In this document: piece by piece, positions 26,020 to 34,613 of the stretch
How positions within the stretch are numbered: the first letter of the stretch is position 1
Layout of the letters: every line of letters begins with the position of its first letter
Source: Gilliamella sp. wkB178
GTDB lineage: Bacteria; Pseudomonadota; Gammaproteobacteria; Enterobacterales; Orbaceae
Length of the DNA stretch: 64,000 nucleotides
Assembly (NCBI RefSeq): GCF_001690705.1
Contig: NZ_LZGK01000013.1
Location: 806,001-870,000 of the forward strand
Direction: 5' to 3'
Notes under the pieces: model-generated
What the model was told of the DNA's origin: nothing
The model's database searches: none
The model's input: only the letters and a program-made list of their open reading frames with translations
Translations under genes and position numbers: made by a program

Positions 26020-26841
26020 ATGAAGTCACGTTTGACCCTATTTTTCATAAAAACAATACTAAATAAGTCTAATTATCAAGATTTTAAGAAAAAATGTAAA
26101 TTAAGTGCTTATCCTTTAGCTTATGAAAAATTAGATATGCCTTATTCGATGCCTGAAAAATTATTTCATAAATACCTCAATGAAAAAATTTCCTATAATA
26201 AAAAGTTATCTATTCTAAATTCACATATTGACTTCATTGATCAGAAAATAAATTCAAATGCAATTGGCAAACTTTACTCTCCCATTATTCATGGAATTCA
26301 ACTTGCAGAAGTTGAAGGCAAAAACGATACAAAAATATCGTTATATTTGACTTCTGCCTTATATCCACGAGAAGGGGATCTAAGAATAATTATGCGTTTT
26401 GATGAACAGCTTGTATTTTCTATTCATTTTACAATCACGCTTTCAGGTGAAATTTATATTGCCGGAGTGCAAGGCCATACGAGCAGAGAAATATTGAAAA
26501 AATTAACTAAAGATTTATTTGGTTTTAGACCTAAAAATCTTATGGTGGCTTTAATCTTAGATATTGCTAAATTTTTTAATATTGAAAATATATATGCGGT
26601 TAAAAGTGAAGCACATGTTAAGTTAGGCAAATTTGAATTTAATTACGACGAACTTTGGCAGGAATTAAATGGTGTATCTTACGATAAAGCTTGGTTCAAA
26701 TTGCCTTGTAATCAAATACCAAAATCTATTGACGATATTAAAAGTAACAAGCGAAGTGAATTTAAAAAAAGGGAGTTAATTCGCGAAGATATTGATATTC
26801 AATGTCAAAAAAATCTTGCAACAATAGTAAATTACTACTAA
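26020..26841 (+). CDS. VirK/YbjX family protein (DUF535)
   Basis: 273 residues. The DUF535 core is visible: EGKNDTKISLYLTSALYPREGDLRIIMRFDEQLVFSIHFTI, then IAGVQGHTSREILKKLTKDLFGFRPKNLMVALILDIAKFFNIENIYAVKSEAHV. Family members (Shigella VirK, Salmonella VirK/YbjX) are linked to virulence and to resistance to antimicrobial peptides; the biochemical activity is not settled. No signal peptide. Single gene with its own promoter region; GGACATATAT precedes the start. Confidence 0.85.
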   Translation: MKSRLTLFFIKTILNKSNYQDFKKKCKLSAYPLAYEKLDMPYSMPEKLFHKYLNEKISYNKKLSILNSHIDFIDQKINSNAIGKLYSPIIHGIQLAEVEGKNDTKISLYLTSALYPREGDLRIIMRFDEQLVFSIHFTITLSGEIYIAGVQGHTSREILKKLTKDLFGFRPKNLMVALILDIAKFFNIENIYAVKSEAHVKLGKFEFNYDELWQELNGVSYDKAWFKLPCNQIPKSIDDIKSNKRSEFKKRELIREDIDIQCQKNLATIVNYY

Positions 26842-26905
26842 TTGAATACGATATATATAATGCGGTTTGCTTATTTTTTTGCTAAGAGAATAGGGTGTGT
26901 TAATT

Positions 26906-27229
26906 TTAGGTTCTCCAACCCAAAATAATAACTAGAGTCCCGAGAAGAATAATTACGGCACCAATCAAATCAAAAGTTGATAGTTTGACATGATCAACTA
27001 ACTTAAGCCAAATAAGAGATGTGACAACATAAATACCACCATAAGTTGCATAAATACGACCACTAGCTTCAGGGTGTAAAGTAAGTAGCCAAGCAAATAA
27101 CATCAGGCATAATGCAGCCGGTATCAAAAACCAGGCACAAACCACTTTTTTAGCCCAGATATAAACAAAATAACAGCCTGAAATTTCAGCTAAAGCGGTA
27201 ATTATAAATAATCCGATAATTTTTATCAT
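26906..27229 (-). CDS. ynfA: YnfA family small membrane protein (UPF0060)
   Basis: 107 residues with four predicted membrane helices (about 4-22, 31-50, 61-80, 86-104). UPF0060 motifs are intact: ALAEISGCYFVYIW, LHPEASGRIYATYGGIYVVTSLIWL, and the C-terminal LIGAVIILLGTLVIILGW. YnfA is similar in size and fold to small multidrug resistance exporters and has been tied to dye and drug efflux. It acts in the inner membrane, probably as a dimer. Monocistronic and convergent with the virK/ybjX-like gene. Confidence 0.92.
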   Translation of the reverse strand: MIKIIGLFIITALAEISGCYFVYIWAKKVVCAWFLIPAALCLMLFAWLLTLHPEASGRIYATYGGIYVVTSLIWLKLVDHVKLSTFDLIGAVIILLGTLVIILGWRT

Positions 27230-27492
27230 AATTAAATTAGACTACCATTATCATTAATACGGTATAGTTTACCACGAGTAATTACAGATTCGATTAAGCA
27301 TTTATGGATAAACTCAGAAATAATCTGGCTCTTGTGCTTTTATTATAAAATTTAAATGATGTAATTAAAGTAATTTTCAGAGTAGATTAGCATCACCTAT
27401 AAGTATTACTGCTAATTTATTAAGTTTAATATGGGAGTTATTTATCAACCTATGTTAATATCGAATTAGTAAATTAAAAGGAAGATTGATTT

Positions 27493-28002
27493 ATGGCAGC
27501 CAAAAAAAAATCTGAATTAGAAATAATTTATTTTCTGTTCAAAGATCGAAATTTACTTTATGCGCACGGTTTTTTTTATGTACTTTTGTTCTTAACTTTA
27601 AGAATTTCTATGGAATTTATTGGTACTAGCTATTATGGCAAGTATTCTGATAATTTTGATACTTTAATTATTATTTTTATAGTTGCTACATTGTTAGTGC
27701 AGGTTATTTTATTTTTGTCGATGCTAATAAAACTGTTCACTAAACCAAATACTCACCAATTAACTTCTTTTCTTGGATTATTTATTGGGATTTTTGTATG
27801 CTTTATTTGGTTTGGTATTTTAATTGCTTATTTTCAGATTAATGACAGCAGTTGGGGATTAAATGGGCTTAGTTTTCTGTTATTCTCATTTTTGCCATGT
27901 GTTACCAGCATTGGTGGTTATATTTTGTTGATTATTATTAAAGCGATTAGAAGTGGTATTTATTTGTTAATCAATAAGCAAAATAGTGAAGATACGAAAT
28001 AG
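27493..28002 (+). CDS. four-helix membrane protein, paralogue A
   Basis: 169 residues with four hydrophobic segments (about 22-40, 55-77, 90-112, 128-152) and a short positively charged N-terminus. Family not recognised. It is clearly homologous to the protein at 29349-29858: shared segments include EIIYFLFKD near the start, KLFT-P-THQLTSF-GLFIG in the middle, and LRSGIY-LIN-QNS at the end (here IRSGIYLLINKQNS). Even the leader is similar (ATTAGTAAATTAAAAGGAAGATTGATTT before the ATG here). A tandem duplication with an SDR gene between the copies is the simplest reading. Confidence 0.75.
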   Translation: MAAKKKSELEIIYFLFKDRNLLYAHGFFYVLLFLTLRISMEFIGTSYYGKYSDNFDTLIIIFIVATLLVQVILFLSMLIKLFTKPNTHQLTSFLGLFIGIFVCFIWFGILIAYFQINDSSWGLNGLSFLLFSFLPCVTSIGGYILLIIIKAIRSGIYLLINKQNSEDTK

Positions 28003-28140
28003 ATCTTAATGATACGAATATAAAATAATCTGAATTAGATATATCGCTTGAAGTTAAAATTTATTAGTTATTGGTTTAAGTATATTAGTATCATTATTAA
28101 CTATATTGTACATCCGACAATTAAATGTAGGATGTTAATA

Positions 28141-28911
28141 TTAAATCGCAGTCCAACCGCCATCAATAGTCAATAGTTGCCCGGTAGTATATGAGGATGC
28201 ATCTGAGGCAAAATAGATAAGAGCACCATTTAGTTCTCCTTCTTTCCCTGCACGACCCATTGGGCAGTAAGTATCAATTATAGCCTTGAATTCCTCGTTA
28301 TTTATAGCGTGTTGCGTCATTTCACTAGGGAAGTATGCCGGTCCAATTGCATTAACCGTTATCCCTTTTTTAGCCCACTCTACAGCAAGTGACTTGGTTA
28401 ACATTTGCACGCCGCCTTTAGACGAACAGTAGGCAGTTAAAAAAGTCGGCTTCATCGCAACAGTGCTGTGGATTGAGCCAATATTGATGATTTTTCCATA
28501 ATGCTGTTTTATCATTACTTTACCGACTTCTCGAGCAAAAAAATAGAGGCTACTTAAATTAGTATTAATAACGTTATACCATTGTTCGTCTGTTTGACCT
28601 TCTGCTTGAACATTTACCGCAATACCTGCATTATTAACTAAAATGTCTATTCTTCCCATAGTATTAACAGTTTGCTCTACAACTGATTTGATCTCATCAT
28701 TATTATTGACGTCACAACGAATAGCTAAACACTTAACACCATACTTTTCGATCTCACTTTTCAATTCGTTAAGTTTTTCAATCCTACGAGCGACTATAAC
28801 AACATTTGCACCTTGTTTAGCCAGTGCTTTTGTAAATTGCACACCCAGTCCAGATGATGCTCCTGTAACAATTGCAACTTTATTATTTAAATCAAATAAG
28901 TTACTCATCAT
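28141..28911 (-). CDS. short-chain dehydrogenase/reductase (gluconate 5-dehydrogenase-like)
   Basis: 256-residue classical SDR. NAD(P)-binding VTGASSGLG is at about residue 16, NNAG near 91, catalytic Ser in NIGSIHS, and the YxxxK pair in AYCSSKGG. Overall length and the C-terminus (DASSYTTGQLLTIDGGW) resemble gluconate 5-dehydrogenase and 2-deoxygluconate dehydrogenases of sugar-acid catabolism. The exact substrate cannot be told. Single gene, opposite to both paralogues that flank it; AGGGGG precedes the start. Confidence 0.88.
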   Translation of the reverse strand: MMSNLFDLNNKVAIVTGASSGLGVQFTKALAKQGANVVIVARRIEKLNELKSEIEKYGVKCLAIRCDVNNNDEIKSVVEQTVNTMGRIDILVNNAGIAVNVQAEGQTDEQWYNVINTNLSSLYFFAREVGKVMIKQHYGKIINIGSIHSTVAMKPTFLTAYCSSKGGVQMLTKSLAVEWAKKGITVNAIGPAYFPSEMTQHAINNEEFKAIIDTYCPMGRAGKEGELNGALIYFASDASSYTTGQLLTIDGGWTAI

Positions 28912-29348
28912 AATCCCCCTTAATTAAAAGTAAACCATGTAAATTTTTACAAACCAAATACTTGGTCAACATAATTTATTTTTTAAATTAAACAGACAAT
29001 GACTGATTAGTGAATATATAGAAATAAATTAAATTAAAAAAAATTATAAATCAGCTGAGTTGGAATAAAAATTGCTAAAACCAATATAAGAATTGTTTTT
29101 AAATTATGTTGACCGTTAGAATGTAACACGTTATAAGTGATGTGTCCTCATTTTAATGGATAGTTTTTTAACTTATTGCTTTCGTTCGTTTGCGAATTGG
29201 CTAAACTATTTATGGTTTAAATGAGCAATTTTTTAAGAACACGATCATTATCATATTATTAACCCAAAATAAGTGGTTATGTTTAATAGGTGAGTTATTT
29301 AGTAACTTTTATCAATATGGAATTAGTAATTGAAAGGAGAATTTATTT
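28912..29348. other. 437-bp intergenic region
   Basis: Carries the divergent promoters of the SDR gene and paralogue B. The last 70 bases resemble the leader of paralogue A (GTGAGTTATTTAGTAAC, GAATTAGTAATTGAAAGGAG), showing that the duplication included upstream DNA. Nothing else is evident. Confidence 0.5.
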
Positions 29349-29858
29349 ATGCCATCGAGAGAGGGGTCTCAATTAAAAATAATCTATTTTTTATTCAAAG
29401 ATCAAACTTTGCTTTCTGTCCATGCATGTTTTTATGTTCTTCTGTTTATAACTTATAGGATTGTTGCGGGCTTCAGCTATGATGTGTATCGAAGTTATCA
29501 TGAAACGTTTGATAGTTTTATTAGTATTTTTTTAATTGCTACTCTGTCAGTTGAGGTGATTTTATTTTTTTCAATGTTAATAAAACTGTTCACACAACCT
29601 AAAACGCATCAATTAACATCTTTTATGGGACTATTTATTGGTGCTTTTATTTGCTTTATATGGCTGGCTATCGTGGTTTATTATCATTTAATTACTGATG
29701 ATCATTGGGGATGGAGTATTGGGCTTGATTTTGCAGTAACAACATTATTGCCATGTGTTATCAGTATTGGTGGCTTTATTTTGCTGCTTTTTATAAAAGC
29801 GCTTAGAAGTGGTATTTACCGGTTAATCAATCAACAAAATAGCCAAGAAACGAAATAG
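29349..29858 (+). CDS. four-helix membrane protein, paralogue B
   Basis: 169 residues, the same length as paralogue A at 27493-28002, with the same four-helix layout. Shared segments: IIYFLFKD, IKLFTQPKTHQLTSFMGLFIGAF, and ALRSGIYRLINQQNSQETK. Loops between helices 1-2 and 3-4 differ most, as expected of copies that have diverged in exposed parts. AAAGGAG stands 12 bases before the ATG. Function unknown. Confidence 0.75.
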   Translation: MPSREGSQLKIIYFLFKDQTLLSVHACFYVLLFITYRIVAGFSYDVYRSYHETFDSFISIFLIATLSVEVILFFSMLIKLFTQPKTHQLTSFMGLFIGAFICFIWLAIVVYYHLITDDHWGWSIGLDFAVTTLLPCVISIGGFILLLFIKALRSGIYRLINQQNSQETK

Positions 29859-29896
29859 ATATTAATATTTTTAATAAAGAATAATATGAATTAAAT

Positions 29897-30649
29897 TTAG
29901 CTTAAATGTTCAAGTAGATTTACTGAAGAAAAAATATAGCCGTCAAAATCAATCGATGTTTTATCTGATATATTCATTAATACATTTTTTTCATTTTCAA
30001 TATGTTGCCACATCGCTTTATAAGTTCCTTCACTATCTCGTCGGCATAATGCCGCTAATATTTGCTGGTGATCTGCATACCATTTTAGGCGATAACCTTT
30101 AGTATTAGTGTGTTCAGCTAGTTGTTCCCAATTAAATGATTTCTCTTTATGTTTCCATAAATTTTTAATAGCATTAACCAGCATTTGATTTTGAGTTGCT
30201 TCGGCAATAGTAAGGTGAAAGTGAAAGTCATTTTCTTTATTAGATTTGTTATTCGTTGTCGCTTGTAATTCTTGTTCTAGTATTTTTTTTAGAGTCTCAA
30301 TATTAGCTATAGTAATCATTTGGGAAGCAAATGCTGCTATATTAGTTTCCAGTAGCTGACTAGCTTGTAATAACTCAAACGGTCCCATAATTCGGGATTG
30401 TAATGAATCAGGTTTATTAATAACATAAACACCAGAACTTTGTTTTATAGAGATAAAACCTTTGACTTCTAAAGCAATCAATGCTTCGCGAACTATAGTT
30501 CGACTAACACCATAAGCGTCGGCTATAGTTCTTTCCGGTGGTAACTTAGAACCCAAAGGATATTTTCCAGAACTAATTTGTTCTAATAATACCTGTGCTA
30601 TTTCTTGATATTGCTTTTTATAATCTTGATTAATGTTATTTTCAGTCAA
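29897..30649 (-). CDS. GntR-family (FCD domain) transcriptional regulator
   Basis: 250 residues. The winged HTH is at about 15-80 (YKKQYQEIAQVLLEQISSGKYPLGSKLPPERTIADAYGVSRTIVREALIALEVKGFI), followed by an all-helical FCD ligand domain (about 90-225) with metal-binding-type residues in NDFHFHLTIAEATQN and WYADHQQILAALCRRD. FadR-subfamily repressors often respond to sugar acids or phosphosugars. It is the last gene of the PTS/glucosidase cluster, 70 bp after IIB, so it probably controls that operon. A candidate operator is the TTGGTATAC pair at 33847-33961. Confidence 0.9.
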   Translation of the reverse strand: MTENNINQDYKKQYQEIAQVLLEQISSGKYPLGSKLPPERTIADAYGVSRTIVREALIALEVKGFISIKQSSGVYVINKPDSLQSRIMGPFELLQASQLLETNIAAFASQMITIANIETLKKILEQELQATTNNKSNKENDFHFHLTIAEATQNQMLVNAIKNLWKHKEKSFNWEQLAEHTNTKGYRLKWYADHQQILAALCRRDSEGTYKAMWQHIENEKNVLMNISDKTSIDFDGYIFSSVNLLEHLS

Positions 30650-30719
30650 AATTCACCCGCTAGTAGTTTACATCCATACACATACTAATAATAACATCAG
30701 TAAGTGTACGGATTCTAAT

Positions 30720-31043
30720 TTATTGTTTGTGAATCATTTTTAAAATTTGGTCTAAAACTTTAGTGGCATTCATTGTACCATAAGCAACTGGATCGATAAT
30801 ATCAATTGGTATTCCATAATTATCGGTTTGTTTTTTACATTCTTCTAAAGCAAATCTCATTTGTGGTCCTAATAATACTGCGATAATGTTGTCATGATCA
30901 GCATTTAGTTGTTGATATAATACTTGTTCACTAATTGCGATGAAATCTAATTCAATTCCTCTTTCAGCTGTTTCTTTTTTTATTTTATTTACTAATAATG
31001 ACGTAGACATTCCACCCGCACATGCAAAAATAACTTGTTTCAT
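30720..31043 (-). CDS. PTS lactose/cellobiose-type IIB component
   Basis: 107-residue cytosolic phosphocarrier. The active-site cysteine C8 lies in the family motif IFACAGGMSTSLLVNKI. Takes phosphate from IIA and passes it to the sugar entering through IIC. It lies 10 bp after the phospho-beta-glucosidase gene. AGAGGT precedes the start. Confidence 0.94.
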   Translation of the reverse strand: MKQVIFACAGGMSTSLLVNKIKKETAERGIELDFIAISEQVLYQQLNADHDNIIAVLLGPQMRFALEECKKQTDNYGIPIDIIDPVAYGTMNATKVLDQILKMIHKQ

Positions 31044-31053
31044 CTTTTACCTC

Positions 31054-32484
31054 TCATTTATATTGGTCATCTAATTTAATAGCAAGCTGTCGTGTTTTTA
31101 TTAATTTTTCAAACCAAAAAGCTGATTTTTTCATAGATCTTGCTCGGTTTTTTTCTAAATTAATTTCAATTAGACCATAGCGATTTTTAAATGCATTCAT
31201 TGGTGAAACATTATCGGTGAATGCCCATAGCATATAACCCCCGCAGTTGGCACCATCATTAATTGCTTTAAGCGCCCAATAAATATGCATTGAAATAAAA
31301 TCAATTCGATAATCATCCTGAATTATACCATCACTATTTTTAAATCGTTTTTCATCTTCTATTCCCATACCATTTTCACAAATGAACCACGATTTATTGT
31401 TATATTCTTGTTTAACTCTCATTGCAAAATCATAAACAATTTTTGGATAAATCTCCCAGCCCCTAGATTTATTCATTATTTTGCCAGGTAAATCGAAAGG
31501 TTCATAATAATAGGCAGGGTGGAATGGCATATTTTTATTCCATTCTTTTGTTGCCGCTTTAACTCGATGTGGAAAGTATAAATTGATACCAACCTCATCA
31601 ACGCGATACTGTTTAATAATTTCTAATTCTTGGTCAGAATAATCCCATTTAACATGATGTTTTGCTAAAAGTTCAATAAGCTCTTGAGGATATTCACCAT
31701 TAAAAGCAGGATCAAGAAATACACGATTATAAAAAAGATCATATAGTTTTGCTGCTTGTTGATCTTCTTTTGAGTTCGACCGAGCATAAGTTACTTCTGG
31801 ATTTAAAATAGTACCAATGGTCCCTTGGTAATTATTGTTACGGAATAGTTGCACAACTTTGGCTGTAGCCAAATTTTTATTATGATTCCACTGCATCCAT
31901 GTATTGGTATTTTGTTCATAAGGCCAACGTACGGCATCTAAATAAACTCTTGTTTGAATTACAATGGGTTCATTAAATACAAACCAACGTTTAACAAGAT
32001 GGTTATAACGTTCAAAAACTTTTTGAGCATATTTTGTAAAAAGTTCTACCACATGTTTTGAACCCCAACCGCCGTATTTATAAAATAGTTCTGCAGGTAA
32101 TTCGTAATGTTCCAAACAAATCATTGGGGTAATACCACTCTCCAACATTGCTGTTATGAAGTTATCATAATGGCTAGCATAATCTTCATCGACGATAGCA
32201 TTTTCATAGTCTGTTAAAAATCGTGACCAATTAATTGAGGTTCGGTAATGAGTTAAACCTATTTTTTTCATTAAGTCGACATCTTCTTGATAGCGATTAA
32301 TTAAATCTGTCGCTATCGCAGGGCCATAACCTTCATACCAAACATGTCGATCATTTTTATACCAAATATCGATATAAGAATCTTGATTTTCTTTCTTACC
32401 AGTCCATCCTTCAGTCTGCCATGCAGAAGATGAGGCTCCTAAAATAAAATTTTGCGGGATCGGGATCGTTAAATCACTCATCAT
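31054..32484 (-). CDS. 6-phospho-beta-glucosidase (glycoside hydrolase family 1)
   Basis: 476-residue cytosolic enzyme that cleaves the 6-phospho-beta-glucoside delivered by the PTS. GH1 catalytic residues are both present: acid/base E172 in FVFNEPI and nucleophile E370 in ICENGMG. The N-terminus FILGASSSAWQTEG is the usual GH1 signature. It lies between IIC (17 bp upstream) and IIB (10 bp downstream). A 6-phospho-beta-galactosidase activity cannot be excluded from sequence alone. Confidence 0.93.
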   Translation of the reverse strand: MMSDLTIPIPQNFILGASSSAWQTEGWTGKKENQDSYIDIWYKNDRHVWYEGYGPAIATDLINRYQEDVDLMKKIGLTHYRTSINWSRFLTDYENAIVDEDYASHYDNFITAMLESGITPMICLEHYELPAELFYKYGGWGSKHVVELFTKYAQKVFERYNHLVKRWFVFNEPIVIQTRVYLDAVRWPYEQNTNTWMQWNHNKNLATAKVVQLFRNNNYQGTIGTILNPEVTYARSNSKEDQQAAKLYDLFYNRVFLDPAFNGEYPQELIELLAKHHVKWDYSDQELEIIKQYRVDEVGINLYFPHRVKAATKEWNKNMPFHPAYYYEPFDLPGKIMNKSRGWEIYPKIVYDFAMRVKQEYNNKSWFICENGMGIEDEKRFKNSDGIIQDDYRIDFISMHIYWALKAINDGANCGGYMLWAFTDNVSPMNAFKNRYGLIEINLEKNRARSMKKSAFWFEKLIKTRQLAIKLDDQYK

Positions 32485-32501
32485 GTTATTCCTTATATTA
32501 G

Positions 32502-33812
32502 TTATTCAGCTAATGACTGAAGTTCAGAACGTTTTGCAGCTATTCTTAAAAAAGGTAAATAGATAAAAATAGCGACGATAATACAGATTATTTGAGTTAT
32601 AACCGCGCCAATTGAGCCCGCAGTTGATAGGTAGGCACTTATAATAGGTGGAGTTGTCCACGGGATCATTACTACAGCTTTGCCAGCAAAGCCTAAACTT
32701 GTGGCTACATAACCAATAGTTCCGGTAATAAGCGGAGTTATGATAAATGGGATCGCTAAAATAGGATTTAACATTATTGGCATACCAAAAATAACAGGTT
32801 CGTTAATATTAAAAATTCCAGGCCCTAATGAAAGTTTAGCTATTTCACGCATTTCCTTACGTTTAATCGCGGCAAAAATAGCGATGAGTAATCCAATGGT
32901 GCAACCTGAGCCACCAATACTCATATACACATCCCAAAATGGCATGGTAATGATATTGGTTGGTTCAATTCCTTGCTGAAAATCATTCATATTCACCATT
33001 ATTGCGCCAAGTAATAATGGTTCACGGATCGGTTTTATCATTTGATTGCCATGAATACCTATTACCCAAAATATCTGTGCTACAAACATTAATAATAACA
33101 ATCCAGGTAAACTTTGCATTACCGATTCTAAAGGCCTTTGAACCACCATATAGATAGCATCATATAAAAACATACCCGTTAATTTGTAAAAAGCAAAACC
33201 AAATGCAGCAATTAATGATGTTGTAATGATGGCAGGAATTAAGGCTGAAAAAGATGCTGAAACATTAGATGGCACACTGTCTGGCATTTTCACTCTTAAT
33301 TTGTCTACTTTCAGTAATTTTGAATATATTTCTACTGAAATAATCGCTATAAACATACCAAGGAAAAGGCTTTTGGTATCTGTAAATTGGCGAGCTAATA
33401 CATTGGTTACTTGAAATTCTTTGCCATCAAGCAATACATTTATAAAAGTTGGTTGAACGGAGACAAAACAAATAATTGCTAGCATTCCGGGGAATAATGT
33501 TTTGTTACCATTAATTCTTCCTAATTCGTTGGCAATAAGGAAAACCGCCCCGATAGTAAGAAAGTTTAGTGTTGCATAACCTAAATTACTGGCTATAGGC
33601 TTTAACGCAGCTAAACTTGAAAATATATCAAAATACGCTAATCCATTTTGTCTATCAAAAATTATATTTGACATCAAAACAGAAAAAGCGCCAACGATAA
33701 TAACTGGCATAAGAGTAATGAATGCCGCTTTTATCGCCATGATATATCTTAAGCTATTAAATTTATTAGCGAATTGACCTAGTTTGTCTATAATTTCGTT
33801 TCCTCTAGACAT
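32502..33812 (-). CDS. PTS cellobiose-type IIC permease
   Basis: 436-residue inner-membrane permease with about ten hydrophobic segments. The family motifs GIHGNQMIKPIREPLL and GPGIFNINEPVIFGMPIMLNP (substrate-site Glu) are intact. First gene of the minus-strand operon IIC-glucosidase-IIB-gntR. It imports and phosphorylates a beta-glucoside, perhaps cellobiose or a plant-derived glucoside. TCTAGAGGAAACG lies before the start region; divergent from the IIA gene. Confidence 0.93.
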   Translation of the reverse strand: MSRGNEIIDKLGQFANKFNSLRYIMAIKAAFITLMPVIIVGAFSVLMSNIIFDRQNGLAYFDIFSSLAALKPIASNLGYATLNFLTIGAVFLIANELGRINGNKTLFPGMLAIICFVSVQPTFINVLLDGKEFQVTNVLARQFTDTKSLFLGMFIAIISVEIYSKLLKVDKLRVKMPDSVPSNVSASFSALIPAIITTSLIAAFGFAFYKLTGMFLYDAIYMVVQRPLESVMQSLPGLLLLMFVAQIFWVIGIHGNQMIKPIREPLLLGAIMVNMNDFQQGIEPTNIITMPFWDVYMSIGGSGCTIGLLIAIFAAIKRKEMREIAKLSLGPGIFNINEPVIFGMPIMLNPILAIPFIITPLITGTIGYVATSLGFAGKAVVMIPWTTPPIISAYLSTAGSIGAVITQIICIIVAIFIYLPFLRIAAKRSELQSLAE

Positions 33813-33846
33813 ATTTCACGATCTCCAATTGTGGTTTGAGATTTTT

Positions 33847-33961
33847 GATATACCAAAAATAGTCTTTATTGATAATTTAATCCGTGATCTTATTCACAGA
33901 TTTTAAAATTGGAATTCCACTATAATAATAAAATAATTAATTCCACCATTATTGGTATACC
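33847..33961. promoter_or_regulatory. divergent PTS control region: CRP-like site and paired TTGGTATAC sites
   Basis: A CRP-type palindrome CGTGA-TCTTAT-TCACAG occupies 33883-33899 and matches the core GTGA-N6-TCAC. GATATACCAA (33847-33856) and TTGGTATACC (33952-33961) are the same motif in opposite orientation near the two gene starts. This is a plausible operator pair for the GntR protein of the operon. Catabolite activation and GntR repression are inferred. Confidence 0.65.
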
Positions 33962-33973
33962 GGAGATCTAAAA

Positions 33974-34312
33974 ATGAACGCTGACAATGAGTTTTTATTT
34001 CAAGAAGAAATTATGGAACTATTAATCAATGCAGGAGAAGCAAGATCCCAGGCAATGATGGCAATTAAATTTGCCCGCGAACAAAAATGGGATGAATCTG
34101 AAATAGCCATGAAAAAATCGCAACAATTTTCGATTGCGGCACACGGTATTCAAACAAAACTAATTGGTCTTGATGAAGGTAGTGGAAAAGTTCCATTAAA
34201 TCTTTTAATGGTTCATTCTCAAGATCATTTAATGACGGCAATGCTTTGTCAAGACTTAGCTAAAGAAATAATATATTTACATAAAATGATAGCCAATCAA
34301 AGTGATAAATGA
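33974..34312 (+). CDS. PTS lactose/cellobiose-type IIA component
   Basis: 112-residue cytosolic three-helix phosphocarrier. The phosphorylated histidine is predicted as H81 in LMVHSQDHLM, with the metal-binding Asp (D84) beside it. EIMELLINAGEARSQAMMAIKFAREQKW is the N-terminal family signature. Unlike the common clustering, IIA is on the opposite strand to IIC/IIB and shares a 161-bp divergent promoter region with IIC. CCGGAGATC precedes the start. Confidence 0.94.
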   Translation: MNADNEFLFQEEIMELLINAGEARSQAMMAIKFAREQKWDESEIAMKKSQQFSIAAHGIQTKLIGLDEGSGKVPLNLLMVHSQDHLMTAMLCQDLAKEIIYLHKMIANQSDK

Positions 34313-34613
34313 TTATATTTATTGAATTGCTATTAGACATAATTTATTTTAACGTGATTGTATCATCATCGAATCTTATTTAATTAATAAGCAAATAATA
34401 ATACTGATAGTATATTATTTGACATTTTATCTGATTGACCCCAAATTCAATTTCAGAATTTAATTTTATTTATTAACTTATTTTAGGTAATAGATATTAA
34501 ACTTATAAATTTATAAAAATCTTATTTCATTTCAAAAACATATATAAAATTATAATGTTAAAAACAAAAAACGGACTATAAGTCCGTTTTTATATATTAA
34601 GTGTTAATTATAA
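34313..34613. terminator. convergent intergenic region with a bidirectional terminator
   Basis: Terminator ACGGACT-ATA-AGTCCGT with flanking A and T runs at 34571-34592 serves both IIA and the convergent macroglobulin gene. The remaining about 260 bp are AT-rich with no visible gene. Confidence 0.8.
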
